A DNA stretch of 17,126 nt from GCA-2724215 sp015660315 (GCA_029941315.1 JAPYQE010000126.1:1-17126), one strand, 5' to 3'. Shown: positions 1-7,294, counted from the first letter of the stretch. Made by a program: numbers and translations. The notes: generated from the sequence alone by a model not told the origin.

Positions 1-40
1 AATTGGTGGTGCCTAGGTCGATGCCGATGACTTTACCCAT
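1..40 (-). CDS. dnaK: DnaK (Hsp70 chaperone), N-terminal fragment
   Basis: Only the first 13 codons lie in the window; the gene continues beyond position 1. Read on the minus strand they give MGKVIGIDLGTTN, the universally conserved start of DnaK, where the DLGTTN loop binds the ATP phosphates. An SD sequence (AGAGAGGA, fwd 46-53) sits 5 nt before the ATG at 40-38. DnaK is the ATP-driven cytosolic Hsp70 chaperone that works with DnaJ and GrpE. The gene is divergent from uvrB. No CIRCE element (the HrcA operator) is visible upstream. The fragment is short, but the motif is highly specific. Confidence 0.85.
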   Translation of the reverse strand, partial: MGKVIGIDLGTTN

Positions 41-308
41 GATTTTCCTCTCTGATCATTATTAAAGTTAGGGTTTACATTGCTTTGTATAGCAAGGTGT
101 GTACCAGGTGCAATGAATTCAATGTAAGATATTGAAAATAAATGATTTATTATGAATTCAAGTAAAATGAGGTTTTGAATGGAGATATGTCATGTATTCA
201 TATAGTTGTGACATTGTGACATTGCTGGCCAGTATTTCTGCATCGTTGACAAGGTTGAATGAGACCGCTAGGTTTGCTAGATATATCGCGTGAGAGTGAG
301 GAGATGTT
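41..308. promoter_or_regulatory. Divergent dnaK/uvrB intergenic region
   Basis: This 268-bp AT-rich stretch separates two divergent genes and must hold both promoters. Visible structure: the inverted repeat TTGCT-TTGTAT-AGCAA at 80-95; two copies of the 8-bp palindrome TGAATTCA at 114-121 and 153-160 (39 bp apart); a perfect tandem duplication of TTGTGACA at 206-213 and 214-221; and the palindrome CTGGCCAG at 225-232. I see no CIRCE element, no clear sigma-32 promoter for dnaK and no E. coli-type LexA box for uvrB. On the minus strand a weak TTGCAC-N16-TATACA might serve dnaK, but I would not rely on it. Confidence 0.5.
246..274 (+). promoter_or_regulatory. Candidate sigma-70 promoter of uvrB
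   Basis: A perfect -35 box TTGACA (246-251) is followed, after 17 nt, by TAGGTT (269-274), which matches the -10 consensus only at positions 1, 2 and 6. It would start transcription about 28 nt before the uvrB ATG, just ahead of the SD GAGGAG (298-303). The weak -10 box fits a regulated promoter. The tandem TTGTGACA repeat lies 25 bp upstream of the -35 box. Confidence 0.45.
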
Positions 309-2303
309 ATGGATGAGTTTAAGTTAGTTTCTGAATATCAACCAGGTGGGGATCAACCACAGGCGATAGTCGAGTTGGTTGAAGGGGTTCGTCGGCAGGA
401 TAGCCATCAGACCCTATTGGGCGTCACGGGCAGCGGCAAAACATTCACGATGGCAAATGTCATTCAAGAATTGCAGATGCCGGCTTTAGTTATATCCCAT
501 AATAAAACGCTCGCCGCTCAGCTTTATGGTGAGTTTAAGGGTTTTTTTCCAGACAGCGCCGTCGAGTATTTTGTCAGCTATTACGATTATTACCAACCCG
601 AGGCCTATAAGCCGAGCACGGACACTTATATAGAAAAGGAGGCCGAGATCAACGAAGAGATCGACCGCCTTCGCCTCAAGGCTTTCAGCTCTCTTTTACA
701 GCGCCGCGACGTTATTATCATCTCCACGGTATCGTGTATCTACGGCGTTGGTTCGCCGCGCGAGTATGATGAGCACAAGATTGCAATACGTCGCGGCGAG
801 CAAATCGAACGAGACGAACTTCTGCGGGCTCTCATAGATAATTATTATCGCCGCAACGATATCGAATTGCAGCGCGGTTGTTTTCGCGTGCGGGGAGATA
901 TTGTAGAAATTATCCCGGGTTCGGAGGATCGGGGGGTGCGTATTGAAATGTTTGGCGACGAGATTGAAAGTATCCATATCATCGACTCTCTTACTGGTGA
1001 GGTTATAGAACCCCGAGAGCAGATCAGTATTTTTCCGGCCAAGGCCTACGTGACGGATGAAGATAAGGTTCTTGGGGCCTGTGACGAGATTCTCACCGAA
1101 TTGGAGAGCCATCTGCTCGATATGCGCACTGAGAATCGGCTCGTAGAGGCGCATCGGCTAGAGACTCGTACCAAATACGATGTGGAGCTGATACGTGAAG
1201 TCGGTTTCTGCCCGGGCATCGAGAACTACTCGCGCTATATGGACGGTCGCGAGCCCGGTACGGCACCCTATGTGTTGATCGACTACTTTCCCGAAGACTA
1301 CTTGCTCTTTGTCGATGAGTCCCATGTGACCATCCCGCAAGTCAGGGGCATGTATCGCGGCGACCGCTCGCGCAAGGAAAACCTGATCGAACATGGTTTC
1401 CGCCTGCCCTCGGCCTACGATAATCGGCCGTTGGTCTTCAAGGAATTCGAGGAAAGGATGGGTTGGGCTATTTTTGTTTCGGCAACCCCTTCCGAATACG
1501 AATTGAAACAATCGGATGGGGTGATCGTTGAGCAGGTTATTCGCCCTACGGGCCTTGTTGATCCTTCGATCGAGGTGCGGCCGTTGGAAGGGCATATCGA
1601 TGACTTAATCGACGAGATTCGCCTGCGCGCCGAGCGAAAAGAAAGGGTTTTGGTGACGACTTTGACCAAGCGCATGGCCGAGAATCTCACCGACTATTTC
1701 GATCAAGTAGGGATTCGCGTTCGCTATCTTCACTCGGATATTGAGACCTTGGACCGGGTTGAGATTATTCGCGACCTACGATTGGGTGAATTTGATGTGC
1801 TGGTCGGGATTAATCTATTGCGCGAGGGGCTTGACTTGCCTGAGGTCTCGTTGGTGGCCGTTCTCGACGCGGACAAGGAGGGTTTCTTGCGTTCTGAGGT
1901 GTCGTTGATACAGACGGTTGGTCGCGCGGCGCGCAACGCGGCCGGCGTGGTGATTTTCTACGCGGATAAAATCACCAACTCGATGCAGAAGGCTATGGAC
2001 GAAACTAGTCGCCGGCGGGTGAAGCAGCAGGCCTTTAATGATGAGCACGGTATTGTGCCAAAGACGATCTACCGCTCGCGGGAAGAGATAATGCAGGCCT
2101 CTTCGGTGCTCGAGAATGTGCGGGGAGTCACGCCCGATTTGGTCGCCGAACCGAATGTGAGTTACGAAGGAAGGGAAAACGACGAGGAGTTACTGGCCGA
2201 ATTGGAAAAACAGATGAAGTCGGCAGCGGTCAATCTCGAGTTTGAAAAAGCCGCGCATTTGCGCGATGAAATAACCCAACTCAAAGAGCGTCAGGTGGGT
2301 TAG
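309..2303 (+). CDS. uvrB: UvrABC excinuclease subunit B
   Basis: UvrB is the damage-verification helicase of bacterial nucleotide excision repair. UvrA loads it on DNA and it recruits UvrC. At 664 residues it is full family length. Visible elements: Walker A GVTGSGKT (38-45); the damage-probing beta-hairpin with the tyrosine-rich YYDYYQPEAY (91-100); the helicase motif II DESH (336-339); motif V GINLLREGLDLPEV (500-513); motif VI QTVGRAAR (535-542); and a C-terminal UVR coiled-coil (about 627-661) that contacts UvrC. The start is well supported by SD GAGGAG (298-303), 5 nt before the ATG. A small zinc-ribbon gene begins one base after the stop codon and is probably co-transcribed. Confidence 0.98.
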   Translation: MDEFKLVSEYQPGGDQPQAIVELVEGVRRQDSHQTLLGVTGSGKTFTMANVIQELQMPALVISHNKTLAAQLYGEFKGFFPDSAVEYFVSYYDYYQPEAYKPSTDTYIEKEAEINEEIDRLRLKAFSSLLQRRDVIIISTVSCIYGVGSPREYDEHKIAIRRGEQIERDELLRALIDNYYRRNDIELQRGCFRVRGDIVEIIPGSEDRGVRIEMFGDEIESIHIIDSLTGEVIEPREQISIFPAKAYVTDEDKVLGACDEILTELESHLLDMRTENRLVEAHRLETRTKYDVELIREVGFCPGIENYSRYMDGREPGTAPYVLIDYFPEDYLLFVDESHVTIPQVRGMYRGDRSRKENLIEHGFRLPSAYDNRPLVFKEFEERMGWAIFVSATPSEYELKQSDGVIVEQVIRPTGLVDPSIEVRPLEGHIDDLIDEIRLRAERKERVLVTTLTKRMAENLTDYFDQVGIRVRYLHSDIETLDRVEIIRDLRLGEFDVLVGINLLREGLDLPEVSLVAVLDADKEGFLRSEVSLIQTVGRAARNAAGVVIFYADKITNSMQKAMDETSRRRVKQQAFNDEHGIVPKTIYRSREEIMQASSVLENVRGVTPDLVAEPNVSYEGRENDEELLAELEKQMKSAAVNLEFEKAAHLRDEITQLKERQVG

Positions 2304-2304
2304 A

Positions 2305-2559
2305 GTGTTGGAGGCTGATTTCGCTATTAATTGCTCCCAGTGCGGGAGCGAGGATTTTCAGGAGGTGTTCCCGGTGCCGGCCGACACTTACCGGCTGTAT
2401 GCGGCCGAGGCAGAACGACAGAGGCCGCAACTGCTTACGGCATCGGTTTATGCCTGTCTGCAGTGCGGCCATCTGGAGCAGTTTGTCGATTTGCCTAAGG
2501 GCGCGTCCTCAGGCCTCGATGCCCATCCGCCGCGTGACCATCTTGATACGCGCAGCTAA
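2305..2559 (+). CDS. Small zinc-ribbon-like protein, function unknown
   Basis: This is an 84-residue protein starting at GTG, one base after the uvrB stop, so translation is probably coupled. Two CxxC knuckles are visible, CSQC (Cys10, Cys13) and CLQC (Cys51, Cys54), each followed by Gly and about 38 residues apart: the layout of a single zinc ribbon. The tail after residue 60 is polar and probably disordered. I do not recognise the family; nucleic-acid or protein binding is a guess from the fold. The last 51 bp overlap, antisense, the end of the regulator gene on the other strand, so the C-terminal residues are constrained by both genes. Position and Cys spacing support a real gene. Confidence 0.7.
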   Translation: MLEADFAINCSQCGSEDFQEVFPVPADTYRLYAAEAERQRPQLLTASVYACLQCGHLEQFVDLPKGASSGLDAHPPRDHLDTRS

Positions 2560-3195
2560 CTCGTCGAGATCAAAGGGTTTGTCCACGTAGTCGTCGGCAC
2601 CAAACTCAATGCCCTTGATTTTATTAGGAGTAGCGTTGAGCGCGGTCAACATAATGATCGGTATTTCGGAGGTAATGGGGTTGCCTTTCAGGGTTTGGCA
2701 AACCTGATAACCGTCGACTTTCGGCAGCCGCAGATCCAAGAGGATCATATGCGGTTTTTCGGTAAAGGTCTTGGCCAAGGCTTCTTCGCCGTCGGCCGCC
2801 TCGCAAATTACATAGCCCATCCCCTCCAAAAATTCACGCAAACCGGCTCTAACCTCGTCTTCGTCGTCGACGACGAGAATCTTTAGGGGTTGACCTGGTT
2901 GGTGATTTGGTGTTTGTCCGGGCATAGACGTCGGGGGGCTGGGCAAACCAAAGTGTTCGTCCCGGGCTAGATCCAATTGGTCGGCTATTTGCGCTAGTGA
3001 AAGACCTTTGAGGCGCAATTCACGCAGCCGATCGCGGATCGACATAATTTCCTCTCGATCAAAAAGGTCCTTATTGCCGCGTTTATCTGAAACTCGGATA
3101 ATACCAAAATTTTTGTACTTGCGAATCGATTCGACAGACTTACCAAAACTATCAGCAACTGCTTGAATATCAATAAGTTCTTGCTTGTCCTGCAT
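2509..3195 (-). CDS. MerR-type HTH plus receiver-domain response regulator
   Basis: This 228-residue protein has an unusual domain order. Residues 8-75 resemble a MerR-type winged HTH: a helix-turn-helix (QAVADSFGKSVESIRKYKN), a basic wing, an FDREEI turn and a KGLSLAQIADQL helix. A Pro/Gln-rich linker (about 84-103) leads to a receiver domain at 105-226. The receiver has all its key residues: acidic pair Asp110/Asp111, phosphoacceptor Asp154 (LLDLRLP), Thr184 and Lys206 in the DKPF motif. It is therefore likely phosphorylated by a histidine kinase, but none is encoded here. Most response regulators carry the receiver first. The ATG is preceded by SD AGGAG (fwd 3202-3206, 6 nt spacing). The target genes are unknown; the divergent ABC ATPase gene is an obvious candidate. 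Confidence 0.9.
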   Translation of the reverse strand: MQDKQELIDIQAVADSFGKSVESIRKYKNFGIIRVSDKRGNKDLFDREEIMSIRDRLRELRLKGLSLAQIADQLDLARDEHFGLPSPPTSMPGQTPNHQPGQPLKILVVDDEDEVRAGLREFLEGMGYVICEAADGEEALAKTFTEKPHMILLDLRLPKVDGYQVCQTLKGNPITSEIPIIMLTALNATPNKIKGIEFGADDYVDKPFDLDELAARIKMVTRRMGIEA

Positions 3196-3268
3196 GATGT
3201 ACTCCTGGCCTTCGGTTGCCAGACTTTGGGCTTGTAGAAACCCAACTCTGTAGTAGGTTTGTGAAAAT

Positions 3269-3298
3269 ATTATACTAAATAGTAGCGTATAGCGTCAA
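3269..3298 (-). promoter_or_regulatory. Sigma-70 promoter of the HTH-receiver regulator
   Basis: On the minus strand, TTGACG (fwd 3293-3298) and a perfect TATAAT (fwd 3269-3274) are separated by 18 nt. Transcription would start near 3262, giving a leader of roughly 65 nt before the ATG at 3195. It is one of the best consensus matches in the window. Confidence 0.7.
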
Positions 3299-3514
3299 GT
3301 GATTTCTTGTTAGTATTATCGGCTACTTAGCGGGCTTATTTAGATTTTTGCGACTTTATCTGCACTTTATTTTTAAGCGCGACCTTAAAAAGGTGTTAAA
3401 ACCGCTCGTGCGGTATTTGACTTGCGGGATTTCCGATCTTAAATTGGAACCACTCAATTTTAAAATACTAGTGTATTTACAAAGCAGAGAACAGGTTAAG
3501 GAGCACAGGGGCTT
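3299..3514 (+). promoter_or_regulatory. Upstream region of the ABC ATPase gene
   Basis: This is the rest of the 319-bp gap (3196-3514) between the divergent regulator and ATPase genes; I see no credible gene in it. It holds a small inverted repeat ACCGC-TCGT-GCGGT (3401-3414) not followed by a T-run, so it looks more like an operator or leader hairpin than a terminator. A weak promoter candidate, TTGACT (3417-3422) with TAAATT (3440-3445, 17-nt spacer), follows immediately. The hairpin lies directly upstream of that -35 box, where an activator site would be expected. The promoter call is tentative. Confidence 0.35.
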
Positions 3515-4267
3515 ATGTCAGAAAGTAGCCGCAGTGTAATCGTCGACGTGCAAAACGTGAAAATGGTCTACAATGCCAAGAATCGCGACGAATCGACGCA
3601 TGTTTATGCGTTGCGCGGTTTGAGCGTGCAGGTATACGAAAATGAGTTTTTTGCTATTATGGGGCCTTCGGGCTCGGGTAAGAGCACGCTTTTCAACATG
3701 ATTGGCGCGCTACAGACCCCAACGGCTGGTGAGGTGTTGATTGAGGGGATTAATTTGGCTGTGCTTAGTCCGCAGCAATTGGCCGCTGTGCGGTGTTTTG
3801 AGTTGGGTTATATTTTTCAGACGTATAATCTCTTGCCGGTGATGAGTGCATTGATGAACGTATCCTTACCCACGGTATTCGCTGGGATGACGACTGAAGA
3901 AGGCGAAGAAAGGGCGATGGAATGCCTGAGAATAGTCGGATTGGACGATCGAGCCCATCATATCCCTTCAGAGCTTTCGGGGGGGCAGCAGCAGCGCGTG
4001 GCCATCGCACGGGCCTTTGTCAATAAGCCGCGGATTATCCTCGCTGACGAGCCGACGGGTAACCTCGATAGCAATACCGGCCAAGAGATCATCGATTATA
4101 TGAAGAGTTTGCAAGAGGAAATGGGCACGACAATTATCACCGTGACTCATGATGACAAGATGCTCACCGCGGCTGATCGCATGGCTTGGATTCGCGATGG
4201 GCAAATGGAGAAGGTCGCCAATCGCGATGATATAGAGATTCAGATTGGGAGCATCAGCGAACACTAA
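3515..4267 (+). CDS. LolD/MacB-family ABC transporter ATP-binding protein
   Basis: This is a 250-residue ABC ATPase of the LolD/MacB/FtsE type, which powers lipoprotein release, efflux or mechanotransmission rather than classical import. It has every nucleotide-binding motif: Walker A GPSGSGKST (50-58), Q-loop Gln102 (IFQTYNLLP, typical of this family), signature LSGGQQQR (154-161), Walker B ILADEP (175-180) with TGNLDS D-loop (181-186), and switch His212. The ATG has SD AAGGAG (3498-3503) 11 nt upstream. The usual FtsX/MacB-type permease gene is not adjacent: the next gene is on the other strand beyond a terminator. The ATPase is therefore an orphan here and its substrate cannot be inferred. 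Confidence 0.92.
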   Translation: MSESSRSVIVDVQNVKMVYNAKNRDESTHVYALRGLSVQVYENEFFAIMGPSGSGKSTLFNMIGALQTPTAGEVLIEGINLAVLSPQQLAAVRCFELGYIFQTYNLLPVMSALMNVSLPTVFAGMTTEEGEERAMECLRIVGLDDRAHHIPSELSGGQQQRVAIARAFVNKPRIILADEPTGNLDSNTGQEIIDYMKSLQEEMGTTIITVTHDDKMLTAADRMAWIRDGQMEKVANRDDIEIQIGSISEH

Positions 4268-4289
4268 AACGAGCTTAAATACCAAAAAA

Positions 4290-4324
4290 AAATAGCCCGC
4301 ACTGATGAAAAGTGCGGGCTATTT
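4290..4324. terminator. Bidirectional rho-independent terminator
   Basis: A perfect 14-bp stem (4290-4303 with 4311-4324) with a 7-nt loop lies between convergent genes. On the minus strand the stem runs into a long T-run (complement of the A-run 4284-4292), making an excellent terminator for the E1/SDR operon. On the plus strand the stem ends in TATTT followed by a mixed sequence, so it should terminate the ABC ATPase transcript less strongly. Confidence 0.9.
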
Positions 4325-4339
4325 GTGTTCTTGCGGTGC

Positions 4340-5242
4340 TTATTGCTGTTGTCGCTTGCGCAGTCCTTCCTGCAAAAAAAGCTCGCGATTTGCGAAATTA
4401 CCGGGCAAAGTAAAACCGCCGTCTACGGCGACGAGTTGGCCGGTCATATAGGGAATCTGCGTAAAGGCGTAGGCGGCGTAGGCGATATCATCAGGCTCGC
4501 CGATGCGGCGAATGGGTTGCGCGCCGCCTTCCGCCATCAGGCCGTAGGTTTCCGCTACGGTGAATTCGCGGCCCGTGGCTGGGTCCTCTACGCCAGAAGG
4601 GCGAGCGGTAAGCGGGGTATCGATGACTCCAGGGCGCAGGGCGTTTACTGTAATATTGTAAGGACCTCCGTCGAAGGCGGCGCCTAGCACGGCGTGGTTG
4701 AGGCCGGCCTTGCTCACCCCATAGGGGATGCGCGTGCTCTCGGGGGCAATATCGGAAATTGAGGTTATAAAGAGAATGCTGCGATGGGCAGGCTTACGCT
4801 CTTTTTTTGCCAACTCAGTCATCTTGCTGAGTGCGCGCTGGGCCAGACGATAAGATCCCATGAGGTTGAGGCTGAGCACTCGGTCCATCTCCTTGTCGAG
4901 ATGCTCGATGGGGGTTTCGCTAAAGCGGTAGCGGGCGAGCTGGCCTTTTTCGTCCTGGACGTAGTTGGCCACGCCGCTATTGCTGACGACGACATGCAAA
5001 CGGCCATAGTGGGCGAAGGTTCGGTCTACCAGTTCGAAGGGGGCGTCTGGTTGCGAGAGGTTGGCGCCGAGAACTAAGGCCTCACCGCCGTGTTTTTCGC
5101 GCAGTGTGGCAGCGATCTCTTCAGCGCGATCGGCACCGGAGTTGTAATGCACGACGACGTCGTAGCCTTGTGCGGCGAACTGATCGACGATGGCGGCGCC
5201 GATACCGCTTGAAGAGCCTGTGACCAGGCAGACCGGACGCAC
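4340..5242 (-). CDS. SDR-family NAD(P)-dependent oxidoreductase (FabG-like)
   Basis: This 300-residue classical short-chain dehydrogenase/reductase interconverts carbonyl and hydroxyl groups using NAD(P)(H). Visible motifs: the glycine-rich cofactor loop TGSSSGIG (8-15), SNSG (87-90, a variant of NNAG), and the catalytic set Asn126, Ser161, Tyr174 and Lys178 (YGVSK). PG follows the active site at 204-205, and a C-terminal TGQLVAVDGG occurs as in 3-oxoacyl-ACP reductase-like enzymes. Residues 95-120 and 143-155 form insertions relative to minimal SDRs. It starts at GTG, 5 nt after the E1-beta stop, with no strong SD, so translation is probably coupled. Lying last in the E1 operon, it may act on the same metabolite; an acetoin/diacetyl-type substrate is possible but only an inference. 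Confidence 0.88.
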   Translation of the reverse strand: MRPVCLVTGSSSGIGAAIVDQFAAQGYDVVVHYNSGADRAEEIAATLREKHGGEALVLGANLSQPDAPFELVDRTFAHYGRLHVVVSNSGVANYVQDEKGQLARYRFSETPIEHLDKEMDRVLSLNLMGSYRLAQRALSKMTELAKKERKPAHRSILFITSISDIAPESTRIPYGVSKAGLNHAVLGAAFDGGPYNITVNALRPGVIDTPLTARPSGVEDPATGREFTVAETYGLMAEGGAQPIRRIGEPDDIAYAAYAFTQIPYMTGQLVAVDGGFTLPGNFANRELFLQEGLRKRQQQ

Positions 5243-5247
5243 CGTGC

Positions 5248-6231
5248 TTAGCGCCGTTGTGAGAGCACGGTCTCGACGATCTGCTCTACGTTGGGGATGG
5301 TGGGAAGTTCGAGCGGCGGGCTGAAGGGGATGGGCACAGCAGCGGCACCGATGCGCAGGACTGGTGCGTCGAGATAATCAAAAGCCTCGGCGTTGAGCAT
5401 CGCCGCCAGTTCGGCGCTGGCGCCATAGCGTTCGACACCCTCGTCGACCACCAACGCATAGCCAGTTTTACGGACAGAAGCGAGCAGTGTTTCCTTGTCC
5501 AAGGGCACCAAGGTCCGCGGGTCGATTACTTCGGCTTCCAACCCCTGGGCCGCGAGTTGCTCGGCGGCTTCGAGGGCAGCGATGACCATACTCGATGTGG
5601 CGACAATGGTCAGGTCGTCGCCGGGGCGCTTTATTTCGGCTTCGCCGAAGGGAATGAGGAAATCATCCTCTTCCGGTACGGCCCCGGAATCGTTGTACAT
5701 CATTTTATCTTCGAAGAACAATACCGGATTGTCGTCGCGAATCGCGGTCTTGAGCAAGCCCTTGGCATCGCGCGGTGTCGAGGGCATGGCAACTTTAAGC
5801 CCGGGAATATGCGCAAAAAGCGCGTGCAAGCTCTGGGAATGCTGTGCGGCCGAAGAGCGGCCGGCGCCCATAGACAGGCGGATCGTCAGTGGCACTTTGC
5901 ATTGTCCGCCGGACATATAGCGGATCTTAGCAGCTTGGTTAACGATCTGGTCCATGGTCAACAGGGCGAAGTCTCCGAACATCAACTCGGCCAAGGGCCG
6001 CATGCCGGTCATGGCCGCGCCGACGCCGAGCCCGATATAACCGGCTTCGGCGATGGGGGTGTCTATGACGCGTTGGCTGCCGAATTCCTCGAACAGGCCC
6101 TCGCAGCATTTAAAGATGCCGCCGGAAGCGCCGACATCCTCGCCCATGACGAAGACCGTATCGTCGCGGCGCATTTCTTCGGCGGTGGCTAGGCCAATAG
6201 CTTCTCTAAACAACATTTCCCGATCAGGCAT
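5248..6231 (-). CDS. Acetoin/pyruvate dehydrogenase E1 component, beta subunit
   Basis: This is the beta subunit (327 residues) of a thiamine-diphosphate 2-oxo acid/acetoin dehydrogenase E1, forming the alpha2-beta2 heterotetramer with the product of the next gene upstream. Visible: GEDVG (30-34), the catalytic-site Glu62 in IDTPIAEAG, the cofactor-region AAQHSQSLHALFAHIPG (128-144), PSTPRDAKGLL (150-160), and the C-terminal transketolase domain with LVVDEG. The AAQHSQSLHA segment resembles acetoin dehydrogenase AcoB. I chose the ATG at 6231 because GAGG (fwd 6238-6241) lies 6 nt before it. An upstream in-frame TTG at 6243 would add four residues but overlaps that SD. The gene overlaps the alpha subunit by 8 nt, indicating coupled translation. 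No E2 or E3 gene is nearby. Confidence 0.93.
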   Translation of the reverse strand: MPDREMLFREAIGLATAEEMRRDDTVFVMGEDVGASGGIFKCCEGLFEEFGSQRVIDTPIAEAGYIGLGVGAAMTGMRPLAELMFGDFALLTMDQIVNQAAKIRYMSGGQCKVPLTIRLSMGAGRSSAAQHSQSLHALFAHIPGLKVAMPSTPRDAKGLLKTAIRDDNPVLFFEDKMMYNDSGAVPEEDDFLIPFGEAEIKRPGDDLTIVATSSMVIAALEAAEQLAAQGLEAEVIDPRTLVPLDKETLLASVRKTGYALVVDEGVERYGASAELAAMLNAEAFDYLDAPVLRIGAAAVPIPFSPPLELPTIPNVEQIVETVLSQRR

Positions 6232-7258
6232 ATATATCCTCAAACGCTTGTTCTGGTGGGGGGAAAGGAGCGTCTTTGCCGAATTCGATTGCCGTTAGGA
6301 CTTCTTCGTCGACCTGCTCGTAGAGCGCGTCGAGTTCGGCTTGTTTAGCGACTTTGTTGGCGATCATATACTTGCCGAGCAGGCGGATAGGATCCTTGTT
6401 GTCCGACCACCAGCTGACTTCGTCGCGGGTGCGGTAGGTTTGCGCGTCGCCGACGTGATGCCCATGGTGCCGATAGGTTTTGGCCTCGATCAGCGTTGGG
6501 CCGTCTCCCTTGCGCGCCTTGGCGACGGCGGCGGAAACCACGTTGTACATCTCTAGGACATCCGTGCCATCGGCGATAACACCTTCGAGGCCCATGCCCT
6601 TAGCGCGATCGGCGATATCTTTGACAGCGGTTACGTCCTGGTAGGGCGTATGTTCACCATACTGGTTGTTTTCGCAAACGTAGATGACTGGCAGGTTCCA
6701 CACCGCGGCCATATTGACTGTTTCGAGCATAATGCCCTGGTTGGAGGCGCCGTCGCCGAAGAAGCAGACGCCAACCTGGTCGGTGCCGCGCAATTTGGCC
6801 GAGAGACCGGCGCCGGTGCAAATGCCGAACCCGCCGCCGACGATGCCATTGGCTCCCAATATGCCGACCGACATGTCGGCAATATGCATCGAGCCGCCCT
6901 TGCCGCGGCAATAGCCGGCTTCTTTGCCCATGATCTCGGCCATCATGCGGTCGAGCTTGCCGCCCTTGGCCAGACAGTGACCATGACCGCGGTGGGTGCT
7001 GGTGATATAGTCGTCGTCTCGCAGGGCGGTACAGGTGCCAACTGCTACGGCCTCCTCGCCGATATAGAGGTGTGCCAACCCGGGCATCAGGCCGCGGGTA
7101 TACACATCCCAGACGCGTTCCTCAAAGAGACGGATTTCCGACATTTTGCGGTACATGAACCAGAGTTTGTCGGCATCTACCCTGAGCGTGGCAGCTTTAA
7201 CTTTTTTGCCCCGGGCTTTTTTCTTACTTGGTTTTTTCGTTGCGTTAGTTCTCGCCAT
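6224..7258 (-). CDS. Acetoin/pyruvate dehydrogenase E1 component, alpha subunit
   Basis: The alpha subunit (344 residues) binds thiamine diphosphate and Mg2+ and decarboxylates or cleaves the substrate before acyl transfer to lipoyl-E2. Visible: THRGHGH (88-94), GKGGSMH (119-125), GANGIVGGG (135-143), the ThDP motif GDGASNQG (168-175) ending in ENN (196-198), and a later YRHHGHH loop. GANGIVGGG and GDGASNQG make it look most like acetoin dehydrogenase AcoA, though a pyruvate enzyme is possible. I start at the ATG at 7258, with GGAG (fwd 7268-7271) 9 nt upstream; an in-frame TTG at 7324 would give 22 extra residues without a convincing SD and would coincide with the candidate -35 box. A lysine-rich tail (residues 2-22, seven or more Lys) precedes the conserved core. 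Confidence 0.93.
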   Translation of the reverse strand: MARTNATKKPSKKKARGKKVKAATLRVDADKLWFMYRKMSEIRLFEERVWDVYTRGLMPGLAHLYIGEEAVAVGTCTALRDDDYITSTHRGHGHCLAKGGKLDRMMAEIMGKEAGYCRGKGGSMHIADMSVGILGANGIVGGGFGICTGAGLSAKLRGTDQVGVCFFGDGASNQGIMLETVNMAAVWNLPVIYVCENNQYGEHTPYQDVTAVKDIADRAKGMGLEGVIADGTDVLEMYNVVSAAVAKARKGDGPTLIEAKTYRHHGHHVGDAQTYRTRDEVSWWSDNKDPIRLLGKYMIANKVAKQAELDALYEQVDEEVLTAIEFGKDAPFPPPEQAFEDIYA

Positions 7259-7294
7259 ATATAACATCTCCAATAAATCTTCGTAAGGGAGAAA

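Noticed and set aside
80..95. Inverted repeat TTGCT-TTGTAT-AGCAA as a CIRCE-like heat-shock element
   Set aside because: CIRCE is TTAGCACTC-N9-GAGTGCTAA; arms, length and spacing do not match. Kept only as an unassigned repeat.
696..1154. 152-codon minus-strand frame inside uvrB
   Set aside because: Antisense shadow of highly conserved UvrB motifs; no independent evidence.
3401..3414. ACCGC-TCGT-GCGGT hairpin as a terminator
   Set aside because: The stem is only 5 bp and no T-run follows on either strand; a regulatory site is likelier.
3348..3539. 63-codon open frame in the gap before the ABC ATPase gene
   Set aside because: It starts at TTG without an SD, runs into the ATPase gene in another frame, and overlaps the likely promoter region. 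It looks like chance.
5557..6192. Long open frame of 211 codons on the plus strand, antisense to E1-beta
   Set aside because: It lies wholly within a strongly conserved gene on the other strand, has no SD and no recognisable domain; a product of GC-rich codon use.
6232..6243. Upstream TTG start for E1-beta
   Set aside because: It would overlap the SD GAGG that is well placed for the ATG at 6231; the extra residues are not conserved-looking.
6650..7264. 204-codon open frame on the plus strand, antisense to E1-alpha
   Set aside because: Same reason: entirely covered by a clear gene, no start signal and no family resemblance.
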